DNA of 43,372 bases from Polynucleobacter sp. GWA2_45_21 (GCF_001830325.1 NZ_MHZG01000019.1:1-43372), one strand, 5' to 3'. Shown: positions 1 to 11,371, numbered from the stretch's first letter. Notes: a model not told the origin generated them from the sequence alone. A program made the numbers and translations.

Positions 1-345
1 CCGCACTTGATGGAAATTTTCGGTGAAATTGAAAAGTGGACCATGACTAAGACGAAGTTCGAGGTTATGGATATCTTGAATAAATACGATATTCCTTGCG
101 GCCCAATTTTGTCGATGAAAGAAATTGCAGAAGAGCCAGCTTTGCGCGCTACTGGAACTGTTGTCGAAGTGGATCACCCAATTCGTGGCAAGTACCTCAC
201 TGTGGGGAATCCAATCAAGATGTCTGACAGTCCAACTGACGTTACACGTTCGCCATTGCTAGGCGAGCATACTGATGAGATCCTCCATGAATTAGGTTAT
301 TCAACGGATGAGTTGATTAGTCTCCGACACGATAAGGTGATCTAA
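1..345 (+). CDS. frc: Formyl-CoA:oxalate CoA-transferase, C-terminal part (5' truncated by window edge)
   Basis: The frame is open from base 1, so only the last 114 or so residues of a class III CoA-transferase are present. The stretch reading [12 protein letters not shown], followed by [12 protein letters not shown] and then [11 protein letters not shown] near the end, is typical of the C-terminal lobe of formyl-CoA transferases. These move CoA from formyl-CoA to oxalate, giving oxalyl-CoA and formate, in the cytoplasm. The catalytic Asp lies upstream and is not visible. The gene ends one base before the ATG of the following formyltransferase-like gene, so the two are almost certainly co-transcribed. 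Other class III CoA-transferases share this fold, so the substrate is likely but not proven; an oxc gene upstream would settle it. Confidence 0.78.
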   Translation, partial: PHLMEIFGEIEKWTMTKTKFEVMDILNKYDIPCGPILSMKEIAEEPALRATGTVVEVDHPIRGKYLTVGNPIKMSDSPTDVTRSPLLGEHTDEILHELGYSTDELISLRHDKVI

Positions 346-346
346 G

Positions 347-1279
347 ATGCGTGTTGCGCTGATTGGAAGTGCAGATTTTGGTAAGGCGGCATTAGAGGCT
401 TTTTTAGATCGCGGTGACGAAGTTGTTGCTGTTTTTTGTCCGCCGGATAACCCCAAATCTAGCAAGCCTGAGGCGCTGAAAGAAGCGGCGATTGCAAGAG
501 ATTTAACTCCCTTGCAATTTGCCTCTCTTAAAGGTTCAGAGGCTGCGCAAGCAATGATTGATAGCGGGGCCGATATCTGTGTCATGGCCTATGTGCTTCA
601 ATTTGTGCCGCAAGAGCTTTGCAAGATTCCAAAGCATGGAACTATTCAATATCACCCTTCCTTATTGCCGAAGTACCGTGGCCCTAGCGCCATTAATTGG
701 GCAATTGCATTGGGTGAAGAAAAAACAGGCCTGACAATCTTCCGCCCATCCGATGGTTTGGATGAGGGCGAAATCATTTTGCAAAAAGAAGTTGCTATTG
801 GACCTGACGATACTTTGGGTAAAGTCTACTTTGATCACTTATTTCCAGTTGGGGTGAAAGCGCTTCTTGAGGCTGCTGATCTTGTGGTTGCAAACAAGCA
901 TCAAGAGGTTGTTCAAGACGAATCGCAGGCGAATTATGAAGGTTGGTTTGATGCGAATGCCGCTCAAATTCACTGGGCAACTCACATTACCCAAATCTAT
1001 AACTTAATACGTGCATGTAATCCTGCGCCCGGCGCCTGGACTAAGTTTGGCGAACAAAAAGTACAAATCTATGATTGCCATAAGCATGTAGCAGCTACCT
1101 TCGGATCCGTTAAAGGTAAGCCTGGTGAAATCACACAAATTACTTTGGATTCAATTTTCGTTGCTTGCCATGGTGGGCAAATCGAAGTCTTAAAGGCAAA
1201 AGGCGCCGCAGGAAAAGTAACGGGTGCTGAATTGGCTAAAGAGTTGAGCTTAGAGGTAGGTCAGTTCTTCGCGCTGTAA
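347..1279 (+). CDS. Formyltransferase-fold protein, 10-formyl-H4folate hydrolase-like (ALDH1L/Fmt family)
   Basis: This 310-residue protein has the formyltransferase N-terminal fold (start MRVALIGSADFG) and the catalytic block HPSLLPKYRG at 103-112, with a second block GLDEGEI at 137-143. By family knowledge His103 and Asp139 match the catalytic His and Asp. The Asn that methionyl-tRNA formyltransferases carry two residues before the His is Gln101 here. The order SAINWAI, LQKE, PDDT and the later PGAWT resembles the hydrolase domain of 10-formyltetrahydrofolate dehydrogenase more than Fmt. No aldehyde dehydrogenase domain follows. A C-terminal Fmt-C-like domain covers roughly 205-310. It sits one base behind the formyl-CoA transferase gene, so a role in moving or releasing formyl groups is inferred. 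It is probably not the housekeeping fmt. Confidence 0.75.
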   Translation: MRVALIGSADFGKAALEAFLDRGDEVVAVFCPPDNPKSSKPEALKEAAIARDLTPLQFASLKGSEAAQAMIDSGADICVMAYVLQFVPQELCKIPKHGTIQYHPSLLPKYRGPSAINWAIALGEEKTGLTIFRPSDGLDEGEIILQKEVAIGPDDTLGKVYFDHLFPVGVKALLEAADLVVANKHQEVVQDESQANYEGWFDANAAQIHWATHITQIYNLIRACNPAPGAWTKFGEQKVQIYDCHKHVAATFGSVKGKPGEITQITLDSIFVACHGGQIEVLKAKGAAGKVTGAELAKELSLEVGQFFAL

Positions 1280-1285
1280 ACCGTA

Positions 1286-3016
<1,731 letters not shown>

Positions 3017-3024
<8 letters not shown>

Positions 3025-3208
3025 TCGAGTACACGTAAGCGCGCTGCTTTAATTTGGCTGCCTTGGCGCGACGTTGATCTTCGATAGTCAAAGGTTCTTT
3101 ATCCCAGAGGAGGGCGCGACCAGCTTGTTGGCCTGCCTCGAGATGCGGTTTCTCAGATTTGAGTTCATTTAAGAACTGGGTGAATTCGGATGTATATCTA
3201 GCCATCAT
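3017..3208 (-). CDS. DUF3460 family small protein
   Basis: This 63-residue basic protein starts MMARYTSEFTQFLNELK and matches the small DUF3460 family that I recall preceding scpA in Burkholderiaceae. It has a short helix-forming N-terminus, a central LLWDKEPL segment and a Lys/Arg/Ala-rich second half (DQRRAKAAKLKQRAY). It has no signal peptide or membrane segment, so it should be cytoplasmic. An AGGAAA ribosome binding site sits just before the ATG. It heads the scpA-panC operon. Its function is unknown. Confidence 0.82.
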
Positions 3209-3355
3209 ATTTCCTAAAATTCTTAATTAATTCAATAACTTGCAAAAATTACTGCGTAGCAATGATCTGCCTAGGCCATCATTATTAACGATTTTTCCTA
3301 CAAACCTGCCGACTTTTTGGTTAATTCCAAGAAATTCGCCTTTTTGAGGCTATTT

Positions 3356-5026
3356 TTACAGGTTTGCTGCCAATAAAGCGTCGATTTGAGGCGCTTCGAC
3401 CCGGGTCATGAGGTGCTTATAGGCTTTGATTGGATTTTGGCTGGAAAGAGGCGTTTTAACATCATCCCAGGTCATGGCGGGTACTGAGAGGAAGTCCTCA
3501 ACCCCAGAGGTAACTTGAGGCAAGATCGGTTTGAGATAGAGGCTTAGTAAGCGGAATGCCTCCAAGGTCACGCTGCAAACACGCTGTAAGTCAGCTTCAC
3601 GCTCTGGGTCTTTGGCAATCTCCCAAGGCTTGTTTTCATCAACAAAAGCATTGACCTTATCAGCCAATTCCATAATGCTGCGCAATGCCTTGGCGTACTC
3701 ACGAGCTTCGTAGAGCTCAGCAATTTTTTCACTCGCGGATGCAATATCGGTAAGCAGTGGATTGCTCATTGCTGCATCAGAAACTACCCCACCAAAACGC
3801 TTTACCAAGAAGCCAGCACTACGACTGGCGATATTGATGTACTTACCTAATAGATCACTGTTCACTCGTGCAACAAAGTCTTGGAGATTTAAATCTAAAT
3901 CTTCCATGCTGTCATTGAGTTTAGTTGCAAAGTAATAACGGAACCACTCTGGATTGAATCCAGATTCAATCACGCTATGCGCAGAAATTAAAGTGCCACG
4001 TGACTTACTCATCTTTTCACCATCCACAGTGAGGAAGCCATGAGCAAATACATTGGTTGGAGTGCGATAGCCTGCGAAGTGCAGAGTTGCTGGCCAAAAG
4101 AGTGTGTGGAAATACAGAATATCTTTACCGATAAAGTGGTACTGCTCGGTGCTGGTATCGGGCTTAACCCATTCCTCAAAGTTCAAGCCTTTACTCTGGC
4201 AGTAGTTCAGGAAGCTGGCGTAGTAGCCAATTGGTGCATCAAGCCACACATAGAAATACTTGCCAGGCGCATCGGGGATTTCAAAGCCAAAGTAGGGTGC
4301 ATCGCGGGAGATATCCCAGTCACCAAGCTTGCTATCTCCTGGCTGTCCAACCCATTCTTTCATCTTATTGCGAGCTTCAGGTTGCAGTGGAGTTTTTACT
4401 TGAGTCCACTCGCGCAAGAAAGTTTCACAGCGAGGATCGGATAGTTTGAAGAAGTAATGATCGGAAACTTTTTTAATCGGTGTTGCGCCACTGACCACAG
4501 AGAATGGGTTCTTCAAGTCGGTTGGGGAGTAGGTTGCTCCACACTTTTCGCAGGAGTCACCATACTGATCTTTAGCGCCACACTTAGGGCATTCACCTTT
4601 AATGAAACGATCCGGCAAGAACATTTCTTTAACGGGATCGTAGGCTTGCTCAATAGAGCGCATTTCAATTAGGCCAGCATCGCGTAACTTGAGGTAGATA
4701 CTTTGAGATAACTTTTCGTTCTCAGGACTATCGGTGGTGTAGTAGTTATCGAAAGAGATTAAGAAATCATCAAAGTCGCGTTTGTGCTCTTTCCAAACAT
4801 TGGCGATGAGTTCTTTAGGAGTGAGACCTTCTTTTTCAGCGCGCAACATGATTGGAGTGCCGTGGGTGTCATCAGCCCCAACATAATGGACTTCGTGACC
4901 ACGCATTCTTTGGAAGCGTACCCAAATATCTGTCTGGATATATTCCACCAAATGCCCAATGTGGATCTGGCCATTGGCGTAAGGCAGAGCGGAGGTAACT
5001 AGCAGGCGACGTTTGGGGCTACTCAT
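3356..5026 (-). CDS. metG: Methionyl-tRNA synthetase, short form without C-terminal OB domain
   Basis: This class I synthetase charges tRNA-Met. HIGH is at 22-25, the zinc knuckle cysteines are at 146, 149, 159 and 162, and KMSKS is at 338-342. An anticodon-binding helical domain follows (around 390-530). The protein ends at residue 556. The E. coli-type enzyme is about 120 residues longer because it carries a C-terminal tRNA-binding and dimerisation OB domain. That domain is absent, and the 147 bases after the stop show no continuing frame that would suggest a frameshift. The final residues still read like the linker ([16 protein letters not shown]). Charging activity should be intact; the enzyme may be monomeric. 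Confidence 0.95.
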   Translation of the reverse strand: MSSPKRRLLVTSALPYANGQIHIGHLVEYIQTDIWVRFQRMRGHEVHYVGADDTHGTPIMLRAEKEGLTPKELIANVWKEHKRDFDDFLISFDNYYTTDSPENEKLSQSIYLKLRDAGLIEMRSIEQAYDPVKEMFLPDRFIKGECPKCGAKDQYGDSCEKCGATYSPTDLKNPFSVVSGATPIKKVSDHYFFKLSDPRCETFLREWTQVKTPLQPEARNKMKEWVGQPGDSKLGDWDISRDAPYFGFEIPDAPGKYFYVWLDAPIGYYASFLNYCQSKGLNFEEWVKPDTSTEQYHFIGKDILYFHTLFWPATLHFAGYRTPTNVFAHGFLTVDGEKMSKSRGTLISAHSVIESGFNPEWFRYYFATKLNDSMEDLDLNLQDFVARVNSDLLGKYINIASRSAGFLVKRFGGVVSDAAMSNPLLTDIASASEKIAELYEAREYAKALRSIMELADKVNAFVDENKPWEIAKDPEREADLQRVCSVTLEAFRLLSLYLKPILPQVTSGVEDFLSVPAMTWDDVKTPLSSQNPIKAYKHLMTRVEAPQIDALLAANL

Positions 5027-5155
5027 GCGAACTTAAATAGAAATAATTTCAACAAATGGGAATTCAAGATTATGGGGCTTGCGACCTCACTTCAGCATCA
5101 ATTTTAGTCTGCGGTTAAAGTTAATACCGATTTGAACCTATTTAAGAGGCGTTTT

Positions 5156-6004
5156 ATGGCTTTGCCCCACAACATTCAGATGTCTAACGCTTCCGTGCCC
5201 TTGGTGCACGAGGTGCAGGTCATGGATGAGGCGGGGCGCATTAAGACCACCCATATTCCTGGGGAGCGCCCCTTAACCATCTACTTGGATAAGCGGGAGG
5301 TCGTCACCTTGATGACCTTGGGGAGCGCCCCTGAAGCCCTTGTATTGGGCTATCTGCGTAATCAGCGCCTAGTGGAGTCACCCGACGATATTGCGAGTAT
5401 TCAGGTGGACTGGGAGACGGACTCGGCTGCAGTAAAGACTCACCGCAGCACAGTGGACATCGATGCTCTTACCAGTAAGCGTGTGGTGACTACAGGCTGC
5501 GGGCAGGGCACGATGTTTGGTGGCCTGATTGAGGAGATGGCAGAAATTAGATTGCCAGACGGCCCTCAATTAACCCAAGAGGCAATTGTGGCCCTCATCG
5601 ACAGCATTCGAGTTCATGACACCATCTATAAGAAATCCGGCTCGGTCCATGCCTGTGCTGTTTTTGAGCGGGATGGAAAACACAATGTCCGCCTTCTGCA
5701 TTTCATTGAGGATGTGGGGCGGCACAATGCTGTTGACTCAATCTCGGGCTTAATGTGGTTGGCAGATAAGCCAGGCAAGGATCTAATCTTCTTTACTACC
5801 GGGCGCCTCACCTCGGAGATGGTCATTAAGGGGGCCCAGATGGGCATCCCCTTCTTGATGACTCGCTCCGGTATGACCTTGATGGGCTTAGAGTTGGCCC
5901 GCCAAACCAATCTCACCCTCTTATCCCGTTGCTCTGGGAAGCATTTTGAGATCTTCAACGCCCCTGAGAGGGTGATTTTTACCTCTCCACCTACTACCTC
6001 GTAA
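5156..6004 (+). CDS. fdhD: Formate dehydrogenase accessory sulfurtransferase FdhD
   Basis: FdhD passes sulfur from the cysteine desulfurase to the Mo-bisPGD cofactor of formate dehydrogenases. Family blocks seen are TTGCGQG around Cys115, [20 protein letters not shown] and MTRSGMT. The loop has only one cysteine (CGQG), whereas the E. coli protein has CxxC. The frame extends upstream to a TTG at 5132, but the ATG at 5156 has an AGAGG site at a good distance and gives the normal length of 282 residues. It is divergent from metG. No formate dehydrogenase subunits are in the window, but the formyl-CoA transferase 5 kb away fits formate metabolism. Confidence 0.92.
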   Translation: MALPHNIQMSNASVPLVHEVQVMDEAGRIKTTHIPGERPLTIYLDKREVVTLMTLGSAPEALVLGYLRNQRLVESPDDIASIQVDWETDSAAVKTHRSTVDIDALTSKRVVTTGCGQGTMFGGLIEEMAEIRLPDGPQLTQEAIVALIDSIRVHDTIYKKSGSVHACAVFERDGKHNVRLLHFIEDVGRHNAVDSISGLMWLADKPGKDLIFFTTGRLTSEMVIKGAQMGIPFLMTRSGMTLMGLELARQTNLTLLSRCSGKHFEIFNAPERVIFTSPPTTS

Positions 6005-6045
6005 ATTCGTGGGCATATGGCCTGCGATGGTTTTACAATTCGGCC

Positions 6046-6612
6046 ATGACTATTAAATCTGACCACTGGATCCGCCGTATGGGCGAGCAAGGCATGATCA
6101 GCCCATTTGAACCTGGGCAGGTCCGCCAAGATGCCGCCGGGCAAAAAATTGTGAGCTATGGCACTTCAAGCTATGGCTATGACATTCGTTGCGCTGATGA
6201 GTTCAAGATTTTCACGAACATCAATAGCACTATCGTTGACCCCAAGAATTTCGACGAGCAATCCTTTGTGGATTTCAAAGGTCCAGTCTGCATCATTCCA
6301 CCCAATTCTTTTGCTTTAGCAAGAACCGTTGAGTACTTCAAGATACCACGCAGTGTATTAACCGTGTGCGTTGGTAAAAGTACATATGCGCGTTGCGGAA
6401 TTATTGTGAACGTCACTCCATTTGAACCTGAGTGGGAAGGTTACGTCACACTCGAGTTTTCTAATACGACCCCATTACCTGCAAAAATTTATGCTGGTGA
6501 GGGATGTGCACAAGTTCTGTTCTTTGAAAGCGATGAAGTGTGTGGTACATCGTACAAAGATCGTGGTGGTAAGTATCAAGGCCAAGTTGGCGTGACTCTG
6601 CCGAAGACTTAA
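6046..6612 (+). CDS. dcd: dCTP deaminase
   Basis: This 188-residue enzyme deaminates dCTP to dUTP for thymidylate synthesis. The conserved active-site run [10 protein letters not shown] lies at 110-119 (Ser112 and Arg116 match catalytic-site residues). It is followed by [14 protein letters not shown] with the catalytic Glu at 137. The C-terminal DRGGKYQGQ segment, which closes over the triphosphate in the family, is present. The gene follows fdhD by 41 bases with no clear terminator between them. The ATG has a weak ribosome binding site. Confidence 0.96.
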   Translation: MTIKSDHWIRRMGEQGMISPFEPGQVRQDAAGQKIVSYGTSSYGYDIRCADEFKIFTNINSTIVDPKNFDEQSFVDFKGPVCIIPPNSFALARTVEYFKIPRSVLTVCVGKSTYARCGIIVNVTPFEPEWEGYVTLEFSNTTPLPAKIYAGEGCAQVLFFESDEVCGTSYKDRGGKYQGQVGVTLPKT

Positions 6613-6660
6613 TCTGCTTAATTTGCTTCATCGCCATATTGGCGAATCAAAAGGGTGCTC

Positions 6661-8928
6661 ATGAAATTTCGTTTTCCAATCATCATTATTGATGAGGACT
6701 TTCGCTCTGAAAATATTTCAGGTTCGGGTATTCGCGATTTAGCGGAAGCCATTGAAAACGAGGGCATGGAAGTCATTGGCTTAACTAGTTACGGCGACCT
6801 TACATCCTTTGCGCAACAGGCCTCCCGCGCCTCCAGCTTTATTGTGTCCATCGATGACGAAGAGTTTGTTTCTGACTCTGAAGACCATGACTTGCCCGCA
6901 TTAAATAACTTACGCGCATTCATTACAGAAGTGCGTAAGCGCAATGAAGATATTCCAATCTTCTTGTATGGTGAGACTCGCACTTCACGCCATATGCCAA
7001 ATGACATCTTGCGTGAATTGCACGGCTTCATTCATATGAATGAAGATACGCCAGAGTTTGTGGCGCGTCATATTATTCGCGAGGCTAAGGTTTATCTAGA
7101 TTCATTAGCCCCGCCATTCTTCCGGGCGCTGACTAATTACGCCTCTGAAGGTTCTTACTCTTGGCATTGCCCGGGCCACTCTGGTGGTGTCGCTTTCTTG
7201 AAGAGCCCAGTAGGTCGTATGTTCCATCAATTTTTTGGTGAGAACATGCTCCGCGCTGACGTTTGTAATGCGGTGGAAGAGCTGGGTCAATTATTGGATC
7301 ACACTGGTCCTGTATTGCAAAGTGAGCGCAATGCTGCCCGCATCTTTAATACTGATCATTTGTTCTTCGTAACGAATGGCACCTCTACATCAAATAAAAT
7401 TGTTTGGCACTCTACTGTTGCCCCCGGTGACGTAGTGTTGGTAGATCGAAACTGCCATAAGTCGGTAATTCATTCAATTACGATGATGGGCGCGATCCCC
7501 ATCTTCCTGATGCCAACACGCAATCATCTTGGCATTATTGGTCCGATTCCAAAGGAAGAATTTGAATGGAAAAACATCAAGAAGAAAATTGATGCCAATC
7601 CCTTTATTAAAGACAAGAATGTCGTGCCACGCGTCATGACGCTCACGCAAAGTACATATGATGGCATCGTCTACAACGTCGAGATGATTAAAGAGATGCT
7701 CGATGGCAAAGTGGATTCATTGCATTTTGATGAAGCTTGGTTGCCTCATGCTGCATTCCATCCTTTTTACAAAGATATGCATGCCATCGGCTCTGATCGT
7801 AAGCGTACGAAGAAGAGTTTGATGTTTGCAACCCAATCAACCCACAAGTTGTTGGCTGGCCTCTCACAAGCTTCACAGGTATTGGTGCAGGACGCAGAAG
7901 AGCACAAGCTCGATCGCGACTGCTTCAATGAAGCCTATCTCATGCACACCTCGACTAGTCCGCAGTACGCCATCATTGCTTCCTGTGATGTATCTGCCGC
8001 CATGATGGAGGCTCCTGGTGGGACTACGCTAGTGGAAGAATCTATTGCCGAGGCGATGGATTTCCGTCGTGCGATGCGTGAAGTCGATGATAAGTTTGGG
8101 GCGGACTGGTGGTTCAAGGTTTGGGGTCCAGATCATTTAGCTGAAGAAGGTATTGGTGAGCGCTCAGATTGGATTCTGGAGCCCAATGCTAGCTGGCACG
8201 ACTTCGGCAAGGTTGCCCAAGACTTCAATATGCTGGATCCAATCAAGGCTACTGTTGTCACCCCTGGCTTGGATATTGAGGGTAACTTCGGATCCATGGG
8301 TATCCCAGCAAGCATCGTTACAAAGTACTTGGCTGAGCACGGTGTGATCGTGGAGAAGTGCGGTTTGTACTCCTTCTTCATCATGTTCACTATCGGTATT
8401 ACTAAAGGCCGTTGGAATACCTTGGTAACTGAGCTACAGCAATTCAAAGATCACTTTGATAAGAATGCTCCATTGTGGAAAGTGCTTCCAGAGTTTGTGG
8501 CTAAACATCCTCGTTATGAGCGCGTTGGCCTCAAAGACATCTGTCAGCAAATTCATGAGTTCTACAAGAGTCGTAATGTAGCTCGTATGACGACTGAGAT
8601 GTACACCTCAGACATGGTGCCTGCAATGATGCCTTCAGAAGCTTGGGCTAAGATGGCGCATAAAAAAGTAGATCGTGTTCCCTTGGATCAATTAGAAGAT
8701 CGGATTACCGCAATGCTGGTAACCCCATATCCTCCAGGTATTCCACTGCTTATCCCGGGCGAGCGCTTCAATAAACGCATCATTGACTACCTCTACTTTG
8801 CTCGTGACTTCAATGAGCGCTTCCCAGGCTTTGAGACCGATATTCATGGTCTGGTTAAAGGAGATATCGATGGGCGTAGTGAGTACTACGTTGATTGTGT
8901 AAGGCAGGAGCCTGACATCACTCTATGA
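6661..8928 (+). CDS. PLP-dependent arginine/lysine/ornithine decarboxylase
   Basis: This 755-residue fold-type I decarboxylase makes a di- or polyamine from a basic amino acid. An N-terminal flavodoxin-like wing domain covers about 1-145. The large PLP domain carries HCPGHSGG at 169-176, HFDEAW (Asp binding the pyridine nitrogen) near 355-360, and TQSTHK with the Schiff-base Lys at 396. The C-terminal domain includes TPYPPGIPLLIPGE. Length and the C-terminal half resemble AdiA, but sequence alone does not fix arginine over lysine or ornithine. I chose the ATG at 6661 over an in-frame GTG at 6655 because AAAAGGG lies at the right distance. It is followed by a strong terminator. Confidence 0.92.
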   Translation: MKFRFPIIIIDEDFRSENISGSGIRDLAEAIENEGMEVIGLTSYGDLTSFAQQASRASSFIVSIDDEEFVSDSEDHDLPALNNLRAFITEVRKRNEDIPIFLYGETRTSRHMPNDILRELHGFIHMNEDTPEFVARHIIREAKVYLDSLAPPFFRALTNYASEGSYSWHCPGHSGGVAFLKSPVGRMFHQFFGENMLRADVCNAVEELGQLLDHTGPVLQSERNAARIFNTDHLFFVTNGTSTSNKIVWHSTVAPGDVVLVDRNCHKSVIHSITMMGAIPIFLMPTRNHLGIIGPIPKEEFEWKNIKKKIDANPFIKDKNVVPRVMTLTQSTYDGIVYNVEMIKEMLDGKVDSLHFDEAWLPHAAFHPFYKDMHAIGSDRKRTKKSLMFATQSTHKLLAGLSQASQVLVQDAEEHKLDRDCFNEAYLMHTSTSPQYAIIASCDVSAAMMEAPGGTTLVEESIAEAMDFRRAMREVDDKFGADWWFKVWGPDHLAEEGIGERSDWILEPNASWHDFGKVAQDFNMLDPIKATVVTPGLDIEGNFGSMGIPASIVTKYLAEHGVIVEKCGLYSFFIMFTIGITKGRWNTLVTELQQFKDHFDKNAPLWKVLPEFVAKHPRYERVGLKDICQQIHEFYKSRNVARMTTEMYTSDMVPAMMPSEAWAKMAHKKVDRVPLDQLEDRITAMLVTPYPPGIPLLIPGERFNKRIIDYLYFARDFNERFPGFETDIHGLVKGDIDGRSEYYVDCVRQEPDITL

Positions 8929-8953
8929 TCTCTTTCAGGTAATAAACACTCTT

Positions 8954-8982
8954 AATACCCTGCTTTTGCAGGGTATTTTTTT
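8954..8982 (+). terminator. Intrinsic terminator after the decarboxylase gene
   Basis: A perfect 10-bp stem (AATACCCTGC / GCAGGGTATT) has a TTTT loop and runs into a seven-base T tract. It lies 25 bases after the decarboxylase stop codon. Confidence 0.9.
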
Positions 8983-9039
8983 ATCTTGGAATATGTTTAT
9001 ATGGAGCCGTACTATGCGCAATCTAAATTGGAGGCCTTG

Positions 9040-9273
9040 ATGCGAGTTATTCATTTTTCTGATGCAACACAACGGTTACATCAAGTGATAAATCAAGTTG
9101 TGAATGATTGTGATGTAACTATTATTTATTGCGAGGGCGGGGAGGCTGCTGTTTTTATATCAAAAAATAAATACTCCAGCATTATGGAGACGCTACATTT
9201 ATTAAAATCTCCGGCCAACGTAAAACACCTTGACAGGTCTTTGTCTCAATATCGCAAAGGCCAGATAAAGTAA
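9040..9273 (+). CDS. YefM/Phd-like antitoxin, orphan
   Basis: This 77-residue protein starts MRVIHFSDATQRL. It continues with a GGEAAVFISKNKYSSIMETLHLL stretch (read in two parts: GGEAAVFIS and KYSSIMETLHLL) and then SPANVKHLDRSL. That is the YefM antitoxin pattern of DNA-binding dimer domain followed by the linker to the toxin-neutralising tail. The open frame reaches back to a TTG at 8986, but that start lies in the terminator flank. The ATG at 9040 has GGAGG six bases upstream and fits the family N-terminus. The tail stops soon after the SPAN motif, shorter than E. coli YefM. No YoeB-like toxin follows: the next gene converges 12 bases away. It is either a solitary regulator or a remnant of a toxin-antitoxin pair. 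Confidence 0.8.
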   Translation: MRVIHFSDATQRLHQVINQVVNDCDVTIIYCEGGEAAVFISKNKYSSIMETLHLLKSPANVKHLDRSLSQYRKGQIK

Positions 9274-9285
9274 GCGCTTGGCCTA

Positions 9286-10818
9286 CTATTTTCCTGGCTT
9301 ATCCAATCGAAACAGTACCGGCGCGTCTTCATCAACCTTATTTGTTGCCGCATCAGGCTTGGATTCATCGTCACTCGTGAAGTTAAATTCTTGACTCTGG
9401 ACCACTGCTGCAGGCTTATCCAAGAAGGTAGTGACTAGTGCCGGGAATGCTGCTACAACCACCACCATGATGAGTTGCAGGACAACCCAAGGCAATGCTC
9501 CCCAATAGATATCACTACTCTTCACTTCTTTCGGTGCTACCCCACGAAGATAGAACAACGCAAATCCAAACGGTGGATGCATGAATGAGGTTTGCATATT
9601 CACGCAAAGCATGACGCCAAACCATACCAATGCAGCACTGGCTGCGGCCTGGGGATTGCCATTCATTGAGGCAAGTAGAACTGGTGCCAGTAGTTTGATT
9701 GCGACTGGTGCTAACAAGGGTACAACGATGAAGACGATTTCAAAAAAGTCTAAGAAGAACGCCAAAAAGAAAACAAACAGATTCACCACCACTAAAAATC
9801 CAACCCATCCACCTGGCAGATTGGAAAACAATTCTTCAACCCAGTGGCCGCCATCAACACCCTGGAAGACAACCGAGAAGCAAGTGGAGCCAATCAAGAT
9901 GAAGACCACCATGGCAGTGATGCGCATCGTGTTTTGATAGGCCTCTTGAATCAATCCTTTGAGATTGGGGATGCTGGCCCTGCGTATCCAGGCTAAAAGC
10001 AATGCACCCATCGCACCCATAGCGCCTGATTCGGTTGGAGTGGCGATGCCAGTCATGATGGTTCCCAGTACCAAGAAAATCAGTACCGCTGAAGGAATGA
10101 TTCCCAAGAGGCACTTCTTCCAGAGCGCCCAGCCTCTAAGGGTGAGCTCATTTTCCGGCGCGGGGGGTAGGTAATCTGGTTTAAAGCGGGAGAGGAAGAA
10201 TGTGTAGAGAGCAAAAAGACCAATTTGCAGAAGAGATGGACCCCAAGCACCAAGATACATACTGCCAACATCTGCACTCCCGCTCTGGGTTTTGAGCTGG
10301 TCAGCCAGGACAATCAGCACTAAAGAGGGCGGCACTAGCTGAGTAATGGTTCCAGAAGCTGCTAAAACGCCCGTAGCGTAGCGCATGTTGTAGCCGTAGC
10401 GCATCATCACGGGCAAGGAGATCATCGCCATAGCGATCACCTGAGCAGCCACAGTGCCGGTTATTGCCCCGAGAATAAATCCCACAATAATCACCGAGTA
10501 ACCAAGACCACCCCGAATGCGTCCAAAGAGCTGACCCATGGAGTCCAGCATTTCTTCCGCAAGACCGCAGCGCTCCAGAATGGCGCCCATAAATGTGAAG
10601 AAGGGAATTGCTAACAGTAGGTCGTTAGCAAGGACGCTACCAAAGATGCGCTGAGGAATGGCTTGCAAAAATGGCATGCCAAAGAAATTCTCAGAAATCG
10701 CAATGCCGGCAAAAAATAATCCTGCAGCCATCAATGAAAAAGCTACCGGAAAGCCGATCAACATAAACACAATGAGTCCGCCAAACATGAGCGGTGGCAT
10801 CCATTCAAGCGGAATCAT
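9286..10818 (-). CDS. dctM: TRAP transporter large permease subunit (DctM-type)
   Basis: This polytopic inner-membrane protein of 510 residues has about 12 hydrophobic segments, opening with MIPLEWMPPLMFGGLIVFMLIGFP (quoted in part: FGGLIVFMLIGFPVAFSL), as in DctM/SiaM-M proteins. It forms the Na+-coupled transport domain of a TRAP carboxylate importer. It is longer than the usual 425-440 residues because of inserted loops and a charged cytoplasmic tail after about residue 470 (DDESKPDAATNKVDED). The start overlaps the dctQ stop by four bases. No DctP substrate-binding protein lies nearby, so the substrate cannot be named; the mannitol/chloroaromatic or TAXI-like branch is possible. Confidence 0.9.
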   Translation of the reverse strand: MIPLEWMPPLMFGGLIVFMLIGFPVAFSLMAAGLFFAGIAISENFFGMPFLQAIPQRIFGSVLANDLLLAIPFFTFMGAILERCGLAEEMLDSMGQLFGRIRGGLGYSVIIVGFILGAITGTVAAQVIAMAMISLPVMMRYGYNMRYATGVLAASGTITQLVPPSLVLIVLADQLKTQSGSADVGSMYLGAWGPSLLQIGLFALYTFFLSRFKPDYLPPAPENELTLRGWALWKKCLLGIIPSAVLIFLVLGTIMTGIATPTESGAMGAMGALLLAWIRRASIPNLKGLIQEAYQNTMRITAMVVFILIGSTCFSVVFQGVDGGHWVEELFSNLPGGWVGFLVVVNLFVFFLAFFLDFFEIVFIVVPLLAPVAIKLLAPVLLASMNGNPQAAASAALVWFGVMLCVNMQTSFMHPPFGFALFYLRGVAPKEVKSSDIYWGALPWVVLQLIMVVVVAAFPALVTTFLDKPAAVVQSQEFNFTSDDESKPDAATNKVDEDAPVLFRLDKPGK

Positions 10819-11366
10819 TGAATGGGCTTTTCATAATGGAGATCGGCGGCGGGTAATGTTTCTTTCCCTTTGAGTGCGCCAATGCGTTTAATGATTTCAG
10901 ATAAGCCTTGCAGGCTCAACATAAAGAAGCCAAGTGGCACAACCAATTTAATCGGGTAGCGTAATAATCCGCCTGCATTGAGTGAATGCTCTGAGACTAG
11001 CCAAGAGGGATAAAACAAAGTGGTCCATGACAGCCAAGTAAAAAGAATGCAGGCTGGCATTAAAAAGACAATCAAACCAAAGAGGTCAATGTAGATACGC
11101 CCACGATCAGAAACCTGCGAGTAAATTAAATCGACTCGCACATGTTCATTGCGTTTAAGGGTATACGCGGCACCTAACATTACGGCAGTAGCAAAGAGGT
11201 ACCACTGCAATTCTAGTGGCCAGTTGTTGCTGATATCTAGGCTATAGCGGAGTAGTGCATTGAGAGCTGATACAACGCAAGACAGCAAGATCATGATGCT
11301 GGCTGCTTTGCCCAGGAATTGATTTAGACGGTCAATTCCTGTTGAGATTGTTCCCCAAAAGCCCAT
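10815..11366 (-). CDS. dctQ: TRAP transporter small permease subunit (DctQ-type)
   Basis: This 183-residue protein has four predicted membrane helices: roughly 17-38, 52-70, 93-120 and 140-160. The first pair is linked by NWPLELQWYLFATAVMLGAA, with the conserved Trp-Glu-Leu-Gln pattern of DctQ proteins, and the RNEHVRVDL motif follows. It forms the small membrane domain that partners DctM. It sits five bases downstream of argH and overlaps dctM by four bases, so argH-dctQ-dctM form one transcription unit. Confidence 0.9.
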   Translation of the reverse strand: MGFWGTISTGIDRLNQFLGKAASIMILLSCVVSALNALLRYSLDISNNWPLELQWYLFATAVMLGAAYTLKRNEHVRVDLIYSQVSDRGRIYIDLFGLIVFLMPACILFTWLSWTTLFYPSWLVSEHSLNAGGLLRYPIKLVVPLGFFMLSLQGLSEIIKRIGALKGKETLPAADLHYEKPIQ

Positions 11367-11371
11367 GCAGT

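Noticed and set aside
4040..4444. 134-codon plus-strand frame inside metG
   Set aside because: Shadow of metG, which is fully supported by HIGH, zinc and KMSKS motifs.
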